Source of the DNA: Zarea fungicola
Taxonomy: Eukaryota; Ascomycota; Sordariomycetes; Hypocreales; Cordycipitaceae
DNA length: 64,000 bases
Assembly (NCBI GenBank): GCA_900169235.1
Contig: FWCC01000191.1
Location: 1-64,000 of the forward strand
Direction: 5' to 3'
Position 1 is the first letter of the stretch, and each line of letters opens with the position of its first letter. The notes under the pieces are model-generated. The model was not told the origin of the DNA and made no database searches. It worked only from the letters and a program-made list of their open reading frames with translations. The translations under genes were made by a program, and so were the position numbers. Below are positions 45,539-56,244 of the stretch, in pieces.

Positions 45539-46776
45539 CTATTGAGACATCTCATCAGCCTCCTGATCTGGCTTTAGGCTCATCAAAAAGTCCCGCGTGA
45601 GTTCAAAACTCAGCCAACTTGATGCCATGCTTGGCGCCACCTTTAGCAGGTTGGGAACGATGCCTTTGTACATGCCCTTGATCCCTTCTTGGGCAACAAT
45701 GACTCTCACAGCGTCACCTATTGATTTGTACTGGTAACCCATGCCGGACATGGTGTTGATCTGAAAACGTCGGCGCAAAACATCGCTTGAGCAGTAGCGT
45801 TAGCACACCTTGGACAAGAGGTCTGGCTCGGGGGAGTCTTACAACGGGTATGTGCATGTTTGAGCCACAGCTCCGGAAATAGCACCAGCGAGCAGTCTGC
45901 GAGCTGCACTGGGGTTTTGCTCGCCGTCGGGTGTCAAGTATTTTCTCACAGATTCGTAAACCATGAAATTCAATCCAACCTACGGTGATTCGTCAGTTTC
46001 AGCTCAAGCGTGCGGTATACGGAAGGCCAACATACATATGGCGCTACGCCGGCTACGGTTGGAATTATCCCACGATACAGGGCCGGAATTCCGCCTTCAC
46101 TCCTGTACATTGTAGCCATTGTCGACCACATACCAGGCAGGTGCTGGGGCCGGCTACCCAGCTCTGCAAAACTTGCTGACTGAATAGACAGACGGGTTCG
46201 AACAATGTCAAGAGGGTAGGTGAAAAACACCGACGTGATACCAGCAAGACCACCACAAACGAGGCGAGTAAACGGGGCGAGGTCGGCACCAGGCGTCGTC
46301 TCAAATATGTGCTAAAGCTGAGTGAGTAGAGGGTCCAGGGCAGGCAAGACTTTGTAATGGCATACCCGCTTGTAGAAATTGTAGCTGCTGAATTGAACAG
46401 CCGAGTATGGCACAATGCGGATGCAGTTAGTTCCGTTGCCTCTCATGAATCCTCTCCAGCCTTCCTCGCGCCACATCTTAGCCAGCGCTTGACCGACAGA
46501 CATTTTATACGCATCTCGGCCGACGCTTTGAATTTGCATAAGAATCTTCAGGCGCTCAAGGGGGGAGACAACCGTTCTTGAAACTGCGCCGGCAACTCCA
46601 CCTCCGCAAAACGCAGCAACAATTGGCTGCGAGACGGTTTCACGAAGGGCTATAAGCCGAATATCAGATCGATTCGTTGGCACTGTTGCGCCTGAGAGAG
46701 GCTGATGGGCGTCAGCATGATCAACACGAGGGGCAGTGGGCTCTCAAGCCGTCAATAAGGTACGTACTGTCGACAT
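45539..46776 (-). CDS. mitochondrial carrier, YPR011C/SLC25A42-like
   Basis: Five exons, 46776-46768, 46701-46366, 46311-46036, 45979-45843 and 45785-45539, give 334 residues. Three mitochondrial-carrier repeats are present with signature motifs [21 protein letters not shown] and YPFDVLRRRF, plus the [19 protein letters not shown] and [10 protein letters not shown] starts. The C-terminal block ([18 protein letters not shown]) resembles yeast YPR011C, an adenosine 5'-phosphosulfate/PAPS carrier, and the related CoA carriers. The substrate is therefore probably an adenine-nucleotide-like cofactor, but the sequence alone does not decide. It sits in the inner mitochondrial membrane. Exon 1 is only 9 nt, and intron 4 ends in AAG. 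Confidence 0.9.
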
Positions 46777-47681
46777 GGCGGCAGAATGTTGCCTCGATAC
46801 AACTCCTTCCTCCTAATCTTGACGCGCATTCAGCACTGTCGAGTCCACAGGTCGCGGCGTAGTTTCTAGCCGGTAAGTATCGTTTCCGTGTCTTCGGGTC
46901 GCATGCGCTGCGTCTGGTAGTTTCACGGTACCAGAATTATACAATGCGTTCTTCGCCTGCCGTTTCTTGTTCTGCAATGCTTCGAGAGTTGCGCAGGGTC
47001 ACTGGTAGTTGTTCGCCAGGACCCTGGGAATGGGCGAATGTGGCGCTGCTTCGGGTTCCCCTGTGCTGTCAACAAGCTGTTTTGCATGCGGGAGTCACAA
47101 ACGGTCGGGTGCTTCGATGGACAGAGATTGGATGCCGCTGCAGCGATTTTCTTGTCGTACTAGCAAAACGCAAACTGGGAATTGATCGGGTCAAGTCGGC
47201 AGAAGCAGCACCCGTTTTTTAGGCACTGTAGGGTGAGAGCCTCGGGTTATTATCGGCCATGACACCACGAAACATGGCTGCTAGCCAGTCAAATCAGTGC
47301 TGAAAGCTGGGGGCTGCCTCCACCCATCCACCTTAGTACGCCGCGATTAGGAGTGAATCAATTTCACTGCCATTCAAGGCTCAGTAATCACACAAATATG
47401 ACAGCAGTGCAACAAGTTCTTACATTAACCTATTTAATCAGGTTCCGTGAAGCCAGTTAACAGGGACAGCAAGCAGGCATGGCGGTTAGCAGGACTTGTG
47501 AGTACCCGGACAGCCAATTTTTCTACGTAATACATGGTTTGCTCCGTTCAAACAGAAACACAAAGTTGAGGCTGTCACTCCATCAATTATTGCCTGCAGC
47601 AAAAGACGACGCAACAGATTTGAAAAGAAGGAAATACTTGACCAGACGTCTCAATAGCATGATACAGATGACTGAACCGAT
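46777..47681. other. intergenic, nothing recognised
   Basis: 905 bp between the carrier start and the end of the SR-protein gene, both on the minus strand. No domain-bearing frame, RNA or repeat was seen; the part next to 46776 should be the carrier promoter. Confidence 0.5.
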
Positions 47682-48863
47682 CTACTCTGCGACATCAAGA
47701 TCCTCAGGTGCTGGAGGAGGGCTGTCGACAGCTGAGTCATGTTAGCTCTAGCCCGTATGTGTGGTCTCAAGCTTACTCACGTTTTCTTTCGTCTCCGTTT
47801 GTGCCATTTTCTCTCCTCTCGCGGTCGTCACGGTCATCACGGTCTTCGCGATCATCCTTGACGTCACGGTCACGGTCCCTGTGCCCCATGGTCAGTCATT
47901 TGTGGTGTCGCATCGATGCAACCAAGTACGAACCGATTCTCCGGACTGCGCGATCTGTCACGGTCTCTGCGGCTGTCGCGGTCATGATCGCGGTCGTGGT
48001 CGCGGTCACGGCGATCCTCCTTGCGCGGAGAGTAGTCGCGGGTGCTCCGCCGAGGAGACGGCGATCTGCCACCACGTCGTGGCGAGCGGGCCGGGCGGCG
48101 GTCGCGGTCGCGGCCAGACTCGAAACGCCAAGAAGCGGATGGGGGAGTTCTTGCCCACTACAAGAGATTAGCAAAACGAAAGACCAATAGTCGTGACCAT
48201 TACCTCAATCTTTAGGGTGTCATCGCGGCCGATGCGCTTGTTGTGCATCTCATGGTAGGCGTCATCTGCGTCGCGACGGTCCTCGTACTCGACAAAGGCA
48301 AAGCTGCCATATGTAAGCATTGTGCCTAATGTGTATCAAATTGGGTTCATCTCACAGTCTGCTTGAAGTTGATCGAGGCGCAGGAATGTCACAGCGGACA
48401 AGACGGCCGTAGCTGTTCCGACTCATGATTAGTAAATGATTCATGTTTCGGATTGGATATAGTCCCGAGAAGCCCGTTCTCAATAACTCGAGTACCAGCA
48501 TATTCCATTGCAAATAGTTTACAATGGAGAGCTTCAAGCTTTGTGGTGGCCGACAGGCCAGAAGCTCATGAGGCTACATGGTGAAGGTGTAGTCAAGTAT
48601 GGAGAATCGCGAGGGCGGCGGCGACGCGGGGCAGATAAGTCAAGTACAATGATCGATAATTCGAGGATGCATCTCATAACCGACAGGGAGAGGAGCGCGT
48701 GTCTGGGTGCGGGCGAGGACGGCGTGGGCGAGGACGAGAGGGCGAGGGCGAGGGCGAGGACGTGAGCGTAGTTGACATACCGTTCGAACTCGTAGGCGAG
48801 GTCGCGAGCGCGGGTGCCGTGGCTAAAACCGGTCACATATAGAGTCTGGCTTCCGCGAGACAT
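47682..48863 (-). CDS. srp1: SR-type splicing factor, single RRM plus RS/RD tail
   Basis: Six exons, 48863-48781, 48412-48356, 48303-48204, 48157-47934, 47878-47781 and 47731-47682, give 203 residues. An N-terminal RRM (residues 1-82) has RNP2 TLYVTGF and RNP1 FAFVEYED. It is followed by a tail rich in RS, RD and RE dipeptides (SPRRGGRSPSPRR, RDRDRSRSPENR) ending in an acidic Pro-rich segment. This matches fission yeast Srp1 and small animal SR proteins, nuclear regulators of splice-site choice. Intron 1 is 368 bp, far longer than the other four (46-55 bp), which is a common arrangement for SR genes that control their own splicing. Confidence 0.88.
48719..48766. repeat. GAGGGC-type hexamer array in SR-gene intron
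   Basis: Plus strand shows irregular tandem copies of gcgagg/gagggc from 'ggcgtgggcg' to 'gggcgaggacgtg'. In the transcript this is a C-rich CCTCGC array just inside the 5' end of the long first intron of the SR-protein gene. Confidence 0.7.
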
Positions 48864-49492
48864 GGTTGATGGCTTTTATGCAACTTCTCTTGAATAATTT
48901 GACAGCGTTTGATACAGGCTGGTAAATGACGATGGTCTTTCAAAGTTTTGTTTGCCTTTGAGCATGCGACAATCCAGACTAGAAAGATTTCGAATGGTGC
49001 CAGATACTTTTGTGGGGCGATTAAGTAATCACTTGTCCCAAATCACCAACGTCATAACTGCAGGCAATTGCGGAGCATCGCCAAGTAAGTGTCGGCAAAC
49101 GTACGACAATTAACAGCTAGCAACTAGGACGGGCATTGACATTTCGAAAGAAATCCAAGTCTATAAATACATCATCTTTGCTTTCCCTTCTTCTCCCTTG
49201 TCGCAGTAATCGTTTTTGTTTTCCTTGGCCGATATTACCTTGTCCTGCTAAACGGTCACTTCAACTAGCAACGCCTCATGAGCGCTATCGCTGTTCAGGG
49301 ATGAGAAACCCCGGCTGGAAAACCAGCATATCTAACAACATCTTTCTCGACACAAATTGCTGCGGTGGCTTTAGCTTCATGCGCAATACCAGCTATATAC
49401 GGTATATGGTAAAAGTTGGCAAGCATTGCCGTTCTGATTTTAAGCCCTTACCCGCCGACTAAAGGCGCGGCCGACCTTTGCGTTGAAGAAAC
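48864..49492. other. divergent promoter region
   Basis: 629 bp between the starts of the SR-protein gene and the sterol acyltransferase gene. No gene recognised; pyrimidine-rich near 49175-49230. Confidence 0.5.
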
Positions 49493-51702
49493 ATGTTCAA
49501 CAGCCCGCAGCCTTCTGCATCAGAGTATCCGTCAATTAATCAGCAGTCAAAGGATAATGTTAGAGGTTTGAGGCGCAGGGATCGGGGTCAACCACGGACC
49601 ACTGCGTCGGTTCAGTCTTTGGATACTGATCCAGGCCATGCAACAGCTTCGCCGTCCTTGTCCGAGACTCCGAGCGAAGAGGACTACGATGAGAATATCC
49701 GGCCAAGTATATTAAATGCACTTGACGCACAGAAACGTTACAGAAATGGTGCCAAGGAAGCCGTGAACGGCGTACAAAATGAAAACGCCTCTTATTCCAC
49801 TGCGCAGGATTTTGCTGGCGGCAACGGAGTGTCGAGTACTCCTGTCCGAGGTTCCGCAGATGCGATGAAGCCAGCTCGATCAAATCGTTCGCACAAATTC
49901 CGAGACTTTGTATTCTCGCGCCAGGTGTCGACATTTGACGCCAAGAGTGAGGCAGCCATGAACAGTCCATTTCATGGATTCTATACACTTTTTTGGCTTT
50001 CCGTCACCCTGCTGATTTGCAAAATTTGCGCCGACAACTGGCGTGCGTACGGAAATCTTTTAGGTTCTAGTGATATTATGAGGTCCATGTTCCACAAAGA
50101 CGGTACAGGAAGCTACTGCCCAGCCTCTGTCGAATCGTTCAAACTAACCCTCTTCAGTAATCGTCCTCCTTCTCTCAGACGGAATCATGTGCGGCTTGAC
50201 GGGAGTCAGCTGGGTGATGCAAAGGCTTGTGTTTTGTAAATTCTTGGACTGGGATAGAACGGGCTGGATAATTCAACATGTAAGGGCGTTGCTGCTTCTA
50301 CTCTCCCCTAAACTAACCAGAGAAAAGATCTGGCAAGCTCTTTTTATTGCCGGAACTGTCAAGTGGACTGTTTATCGAGACTGGCCTTGGACGCATACGG
50401 TTTTTTTTGTTCTGCACGCCCTAGTTATGCTGATGAAACAACACTCCTACGCCTTCTATAACGGACACCTCGCCACTATATACCACAACCGCCAACTACT
50501 CCTTTCAAAACTCCAAAAACTAGATTTCATCGAATGTACACAGGTATCTTCACCGACCGCCGCCGCCAACGACGCAACTTTATACTCTCACACAGTCGAG
50601 GGGCACGAAGATGGGGGACACGCCGAGCTCCGAGAGATCATGGGCCTGCTTGACTCTTGTAAATCTCTGGACCACGAGCAAATAATTCTGTTCGAGCGTG
50701 TCATAGGTGACGAAGTCGATGCTCTGACGGACCAGCTGCAAGGCACAGCGAGCCAGGCGTCAGGATCATATCCTAATAATCTCACATTTCTAGCTCACTA
50801 CGCGTGGATTCCACTTCCAACAGTTGTCTATGAGCTCGAATACCCTCGCTCAGAGACAATTGACTGGGCATACGTGGCTGAAAAGGTCGCCGCCATGGTC
50901 GGCATCATCTTTGTCATGATTCAAGTGTCGCAGTACTACATCTGTACGTCCACCTACTGATATGCTTGTTGCACTTGGCTAATTTGCAATTAAGACCCGG
51001 TAGTGTTGGTGACAATCGAGATGAGAGAAAGTAACATGCCTCTGCTCTCGAGATTCATGGAATTTCCGTGGCTGTTAAGCGATCTGCTCTTCCCATTTAT
51101 GATGGAATACCTAGTATGAACGAGCTTTATTATCTGTTCTTCGTACGCTAATTTATTGCAAGCTTACATGGTACTTGATATGGGAAACCGTTTTAAATAT
51201 CCTGGCAGAGGTGACATATTTTGCGGATCGACACTTTTACGATGCCTGGTGGAACAGCGGTACCTAGCCCTCGATCCTGCTCTCGTGAGATCCCTGGCTG
51301 ACCTTTTTCAGTTTCCTGGGACCAGTTTGCGAGGGACTGGAACCGGCCTGTTCACATTTTCCTACTTCGACACGTCTACCACAGCTCCATCTCATCCCTA
51401 AAGGTCAATAAGCATACGGCGACTATTATAACATTTTTTATTTCTGCCTGCGTGCACGAATTCATCATGTGGTGTATATTTAAAAGACTTCGCGGCTATC
51501 TCCTTTTCCTACAAATGTGTCAATTACCGGTATGTGAAAAGCTGCATGCCCATTCCATCGTCTATGCATTAACCGAGACTAGCTGGTCCGCCTTAGTCAA
51601 ACAAGCTGGCTCAAGGACCGCAAACTATTGGGCAATCTAATATTCTGGCTCGGGATATACACCGGGCCTAGTGTTTTGTGCAGTCTTTATCTCATACTTT
51701 AG
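49493..51702 (+). CDS. are2: sterol O-acyltransferase (ACAT/Are2, MBOAT)
   Basis: Seven exons, 49493-50102, 50158-50279, 50328-50943, 50995-51113, 51163-51259, 51312-51529 and 51583-51702, give 633 residues. A polar N-terminal region of about 150 residues precedes multiple transmembrane helices. The hallmark FYxDWWN motif appears as FYDAWWN (514-520) and the catalytic His as SACVHEF (His570). The enzyme esterifies ergosterol and other sterols with fatty acyl-CoA at the ER for storage in lipid droplets. Read without splicing the region seems riddled with stops, but all six introns (48-55 bp) restore one frame, so the gene is intact. Introns 2, 3 and 4 end in AAG; intron 2 is a multiple of three without a stop, so its removal rests on the alignment of flanking motifs. 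Confidence 0.9.
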
Positions 51703-51866
51703 TCGAGGAGCTTCTTTTGCATGGTTCAATCGGTCAAAGTTCAAGATGGATTCAAAGTGATTTCTTTATTTGAAGCTTATCATATCAGGTCTCTTTTTTG
51801 TCCCTTTCCCTGCCGAATAAACTAATCTTTGCTGTACCTGTCTTGTGACGAACATGTTTGACGCGC

Positions 51867-54018
51867 TTACATCTTCTCATGAGTAGCCATAAGCGAACCT
51901 GAAAAGGGCGTTAGTACTGCTGCTTGTTCCAACGTCAGATTCAACATACCGATAAATGTCGTAACAAGTCGACTCCTGACCTGGCAAATATCTTCAGGCA
52001 CCAGCCAGATTGTGGCACCCAGCTTTCTGGCAATGCTAATACTGAGCTTTGCATTCATGTACGCATCCTCGTCCGTCTGGCCACTGGTCACAAGGTCATA
52101 ATCAACGTAGCTGCTCTTTATTCCGTTCAGGACATCGAGCAGGAAGACACCGGTTGCAATAGCAGGATCCTTGAATGATCGAATGGCAGAGTTGCGTCCA
52201 CCTTTCCTGGACATGTCATTTGCCCAGCGAACCATCTCTGCGTCTGTGATTTCTCTTTTGCCGAGCTTCTGTGCAAGAGAGGAGAGTGTCACCGTAATGT
52301 TTTTCCGCATAAGCTGCCAAACCAACGCGAGGGTCAAGGTTCTCTGGCCATCAGTAATGTCAGCGCCTTGGATGCCCACTAGAGAGAATCCGTTTTGCTT
52401 GCCGAGCTCAATGGCATAGTTGGTGTTCTCCACGGCCTTGAAACGAATCATTTCACCCCCATGAGCTGGTGGCTTGTTTGCGTGACGCCAGTTGACAGAG
52501 CCCTGGATGACTTTGTCATACGCCTGCAGGAGAACAGTGCCGTCTCGCAGATCGTCAAAGAACGAAACCACTGAGGGTTGGACATCTAGGCTGTTGAGCC
52601 ACAGTGTAAATACTCTAGCTTCTCTCTCACCCTCTGCATCAAAGTCCTCGACTTGGAGCTTCTCCTCTTCTGTGATAGGGTCAAGGGCGGGATGCGTGTT
52701 GAACAGGTTGGCAACAAAAGCAAGGTTCAGCTTAGGATTACCGGCCACCAACGAGGTTGGGCTTAGGAACTTTCGGCATCCAAGCTTGTCGGCCTCCTGC
52801 AAAACTTCTTCGGCTCGTTGAAGGAGATCTCTTGTTTGCAGCGGCGCTCTAGTGCAGCCATACTCGCCTCCAATTTGGGCAAGCAGGACCGCATAGTTCT
52901 CACCGTCCTTGACATCCGTGGAGAAGTTGGAGACCCTATAACGTGTTAGCCCACGATTCTCCCAATAAGTCAGTTACACGAACCTCCTGGGCCAGTTTGC
53001 GGCCTTGAGGTGATAGTTGACCCAACGCAGAAGGATCTGCTCCGGGGGCAGTCTTAGAAACTGCTCCAGGGTTTCGTCTTCTTCCAAAAGGCGGTACAGT
53101 TCGGGGTGCAATTTAATGTCAATTTTGCTGAGAAGACCGCGACGAATAATCTGCCAGATGAGACCGAGTATAAGATGCTCACGCACTTCGATAATGTCAC
53201 CAGCACCAATGTTGACGACGGAGCAGCCAATGCCCTTGCAGGACTCAATCACGATGTTGTTGTTCTCGCTCATCTGGAAGGCGTTTAGGTTCTTGGTCTT
53301 CTTTCCAGGCCTGTTCAGTACACGCTCGTCAATGGTGTCGGGGACACTGTCGTTGATGAGTTTAGCGAGGACAAGACCATCCTTGCATTCATCAAACATT
53401 TCAAACGTGTCGGTGGGAAATGGGAGACGGTTGCCAATATCCACGTCGCCAGCAAGAACAGCATTGATGTGGCGAGTGAATTCCGTGCGCTCATCTTCGT
53501 TAATCGTGTGCGTGATGTTTGCGCTGGAGCCCTGCACTTGGATCTTGCCACCGACGCTGGCCTTGGAAGCGTGCCCGGATGTTCTCTGGGTTACGACGCC
53601 GCCCGAAGCTACAGGGCCAGTAGACATTTTCTTTTGTGCCGGGGATGAGTCGCGAAGCTTCGCCACGAGCTTTCCATCTCACGTTGGTTAGATCATGCAT
53701 CACTGGCAGCGGTCTAGTGCGCGCACTTACCCCGACGTAATCTTCCAGTTCTACGCGCCTGGACGAATCAAGCTCAACTTCTTTGAGCGCCTGACGAACC
53801 ACGTCATATGGCAAGTTTTCAGTTTGCTGGGTAGCCTTGATCGCAGTGGCTTCGTCCAAGTATCCTCGGTCGTCCACATCGAGTCGCTGGAAGGCATCCG
53901 ACAGCGAGAAGATCTCATTCTGCGGCAGCTGCGGAAATTTCCTGCGATACACACATGTCAGCTTATATTTGATAGCTTCCACAGGTAACTCATACTTTTG
54001 GAGCTTGAGGACATTCAT
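51867..54018 (-). CDS. fim1: fimbrin/plastin actin-bundling protein
   Basis: Five exons, 54018-53996, 53941-53731, 53669-52984, 52935-51950 and 51898-51867, give 645 residues. An N-terminal EF-hand-like region (LDVDDRGYLDEATAI) is followed by two actin-binding domains, each of two calponin-homology domains. Signatures include the KDGLVLAKLINDSVPDTIDERVLN block, HLILGLIWQIIRRGLL, VKDGENYAVLLAQI and TLALVWQLMRKN. Fimbrin cross-links actin filaments in endocytic patches and the subapical collar of hyphae. The length matches yeast Sac6 (642). Intron 2 ends in AAG. A start 21 nt upstream (54039) is possible but the shorter N-terminus MNVLKLQ fits the family. Convergent with the sterol acyltransferase (164 bp between stops). 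Confidence 0.95.
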
Positions 54019-54775
54019 TTTGATCCGTTCTTCTCCCACGTGAGACTTATTGGCGTGCTGTGTCTTGTAGATCGGCGCAATGACCCTGCCGGCGAGCCCT
54101 GCAGACGGAGTTCACGGAAAGTACGTTCTAATATACGCGGTGAATCAGATTTATTTTCAGCTAGTGCTTCAATATCAGCGCACCTGAAGCTTCTAGTTTG
54201 AGTAGGACGGAAGCTCTGTCGGGGGAGCGTCTGCGTGTAGACTTGCGTCGTGCAACGAGAGAGACTTTGCGACAGGAGGCAGGTGGCGGGGCAGAGAGTG
54301 ATGTAATGGCATGCCTGGTGGGGCATCCTGTGCGGCCGCGCCTCAGCCGCGCAACACATTTTGATGTTGCCTGGAAGTGGCCAACGATTTGTGTGATTCT
54401 GCTGCCAGTTTGTCTGTTTCGGTGTGATGCCGTCGTCAGCAACTTGTGGTGGCTGGATGCAGTTGCCTGTGCCTGGATTTTGCTAATCCCCGACAGTCTT
54501 TCCTTACACCCTTGTGGCCAAACTGGTAGCCATGACTCTCATTTGCGTGAGTATCCTTTCTGCAATCTCCCAGACGTGCTCCTACACACAATGGTCTTCG
54601 TGCATTGGGGAGCTATAAGAAAGCACATAACCTCATGGTTGGGGCAGCCGAGATGTGAGATGCGGTGCTAGCTGTGGCGGCGGCGGGTCAATGCCCATAA
54701 TTCCCGACTGGGAAATTTTCAGACCTCCTCCACACAGCAGCATTTCACTGATCAACATAGCAATAAAACCAGCAA
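54019..54775. other. divergent promoter region
   Basis: 757 bp between the starts of fimbrin and the RING-like gene. One 157-codon plus-strand frame (54198-54671) is open but shows no domain and lies in promoter position, so it is not called. Confidence 0.5.
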
Positions 54776-55612
54776 ATGAACATGGCGTCGTGCAGGGCAT
54801 GCGATGAGCCTCTTGTGCTGCACATGGCTGACAGCGATGATGAGGGGAATAGCATGGGTGCCATTGATATTCCTGACGACATCGAGCTCCCCTGCAGCTG
54901 TCATTACCATTGGTGAGCTGCCACTAACGTACACGGCACATCGCTGCTGCATTGCACGTCCACCATTGCTAATGCAATTTACTATAGGCAATGTCTTATG
55001 GACGAGGCTTCCTCTGTCATGTCGACCTTTCAATGCCCTTCTTGCGAAAAGAGCTTGTCAAGTTTTGCCACACCTTCGGCGAGCAGCTCTACTGTTCCGC
55101 ACAACTCCTCAATCCTGGTACGGTATACAAATGAGGGCGGTATCCAGAACGGGTTGGATATAGTGCCACCGATGAAGGAAGAGGCTTACTTGGAGGACCA
55201 CCCTGAGGCTGCCCCGGCGAGAGCTTTTCATGTAATGTGCACAGAAGGCGATGTTGATGGACTTGTCGAACTGCTGTATCATGCCGGCGATCAGGTTCCG
55301 GACATTGGGGCGTTAATTCGGTACCAAGATCCTCTATCTGGTATGAAGAGTGGTCTTCACTCTGCCGTTGAGAACCGTCAGGAAGCTGTAGCATGGCTGC
55401 TGCTTTGGCTATCATCCAGCTTACACGTTGATGTCTTCCCTATCGAGGCAAGACAAGGCGTCGAATCCATGGGTCTTCAGCGTCTTAATGTTGACGCTAC
55501 GACGGATATCCGTGCCTTGTTGGATTCTGAGGGACGTACGGCCGCCGATTTATCTGCACAGCTCGGGAGTCCCTTTCTCCGTGTCGCCGAGGCCGGTTTG
55601 CTAGCTTTTTGA
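54776..55612 (+). CDS. small RING-like zinc-finger protein, function unknown
   Basis: Two exons, 54776-54912 and 54988-55612, with a 75-bp intron, give 253 residues. The N-terminus has eight spaced ligands in C4HC3 order: C6, C9, C40, C42, H45, C48, C62 and C65, consistent with a RING-like or RINGv-like cross-brace zinc finger. The intron falls between H45 and C48. The rest (about 110-250) is helical and resembles degenerate ankyrin-type repeats (ALHSAVENRQEAVAWLLL-like pattern, LLDSEGRTAADLSAQLG). A ubiquitin E3 ligase with a substrate-binding C-terminus is a fair guess but no family was recognised. The start ATG is the first of two (54776 and 54782). Confidence 0.75.
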
Positions 55613-56244
55613 TTTACACTGGCTGGTTGTGACTACAATAGATCCGTGGCATGGAGTTGGTGCAGCGAACGGTCTCATGCTAGTGGTAATAGTGCATATA
55701 ATGGAGTTATCTAATTGAACTACTAATGATCATTCCACTTATCCGTCGTAAGAAACGCAGCAAGTCTCGTGCCGGGGAAAATCCGCATATAGGGTAGGAT
55801 AGTTGGAGGGTATACAGCTTCTCTACTAAGAACTCATTAAATGTAAATTCACCATTTTTATCTACTATGGCCACCTGGGCCAGTGCTGCTACCAATTGTA
55901 TAGCTTTTGTGTCCTAGCTGTGTGTTTCCGGGAAGTTGGAGCCGTCATTCAGCATCCGTGTTCCTGGATATCTGGCTATATATTGTATGACCCGCCCCAC
56001 TACGCGGCAGCTCAAGCTATGCGGGAGCTCTATGGTCACCATGTTGCGTCACCATCTCGACATTCATTAACAAGCAGGACAAACACATGAAGCAAAGGCC
56101 CAAAACTACCGAGAGTTAGCTCGGACAGAGAAAATAGTGGCATTATTCTGCAAGTGTAAGTCGGGGCTTCGCCCAAGACTTATTGCCACTAAGCAGCTTC
56201 TGTACGGCCAGGCCGGGTTCAGAGCCTCAACAGCTCAAAGGAGC
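55613..56244. other. leader region of the DDHD gene
   Basis: 632 bp. The last 108 bp (56137-56244) are open in frame with the DDHD gene and encode an Arg-rich, acid-free stretch that looks like a mitochondrial presequence, but no in-frame ATG precedes it. The rest shows nothing recognisable. Confidence 0.45.

Noticed and set aside
50160..51702. Reading the sterol acyltransferase as a pseudogene because of many stops
   Set aside because: All stops fall in six short introns; the spliced frame is continuous and contains FYDAWWN and the catalytic His.
54198..54671. 157-codon plus-strand frame between fimbrin and the RING-like gene
   Set aside because: No domain, no splice structure and it occupies a divergent promoter; the apparent hydrophobic stretches are compatible with chance.
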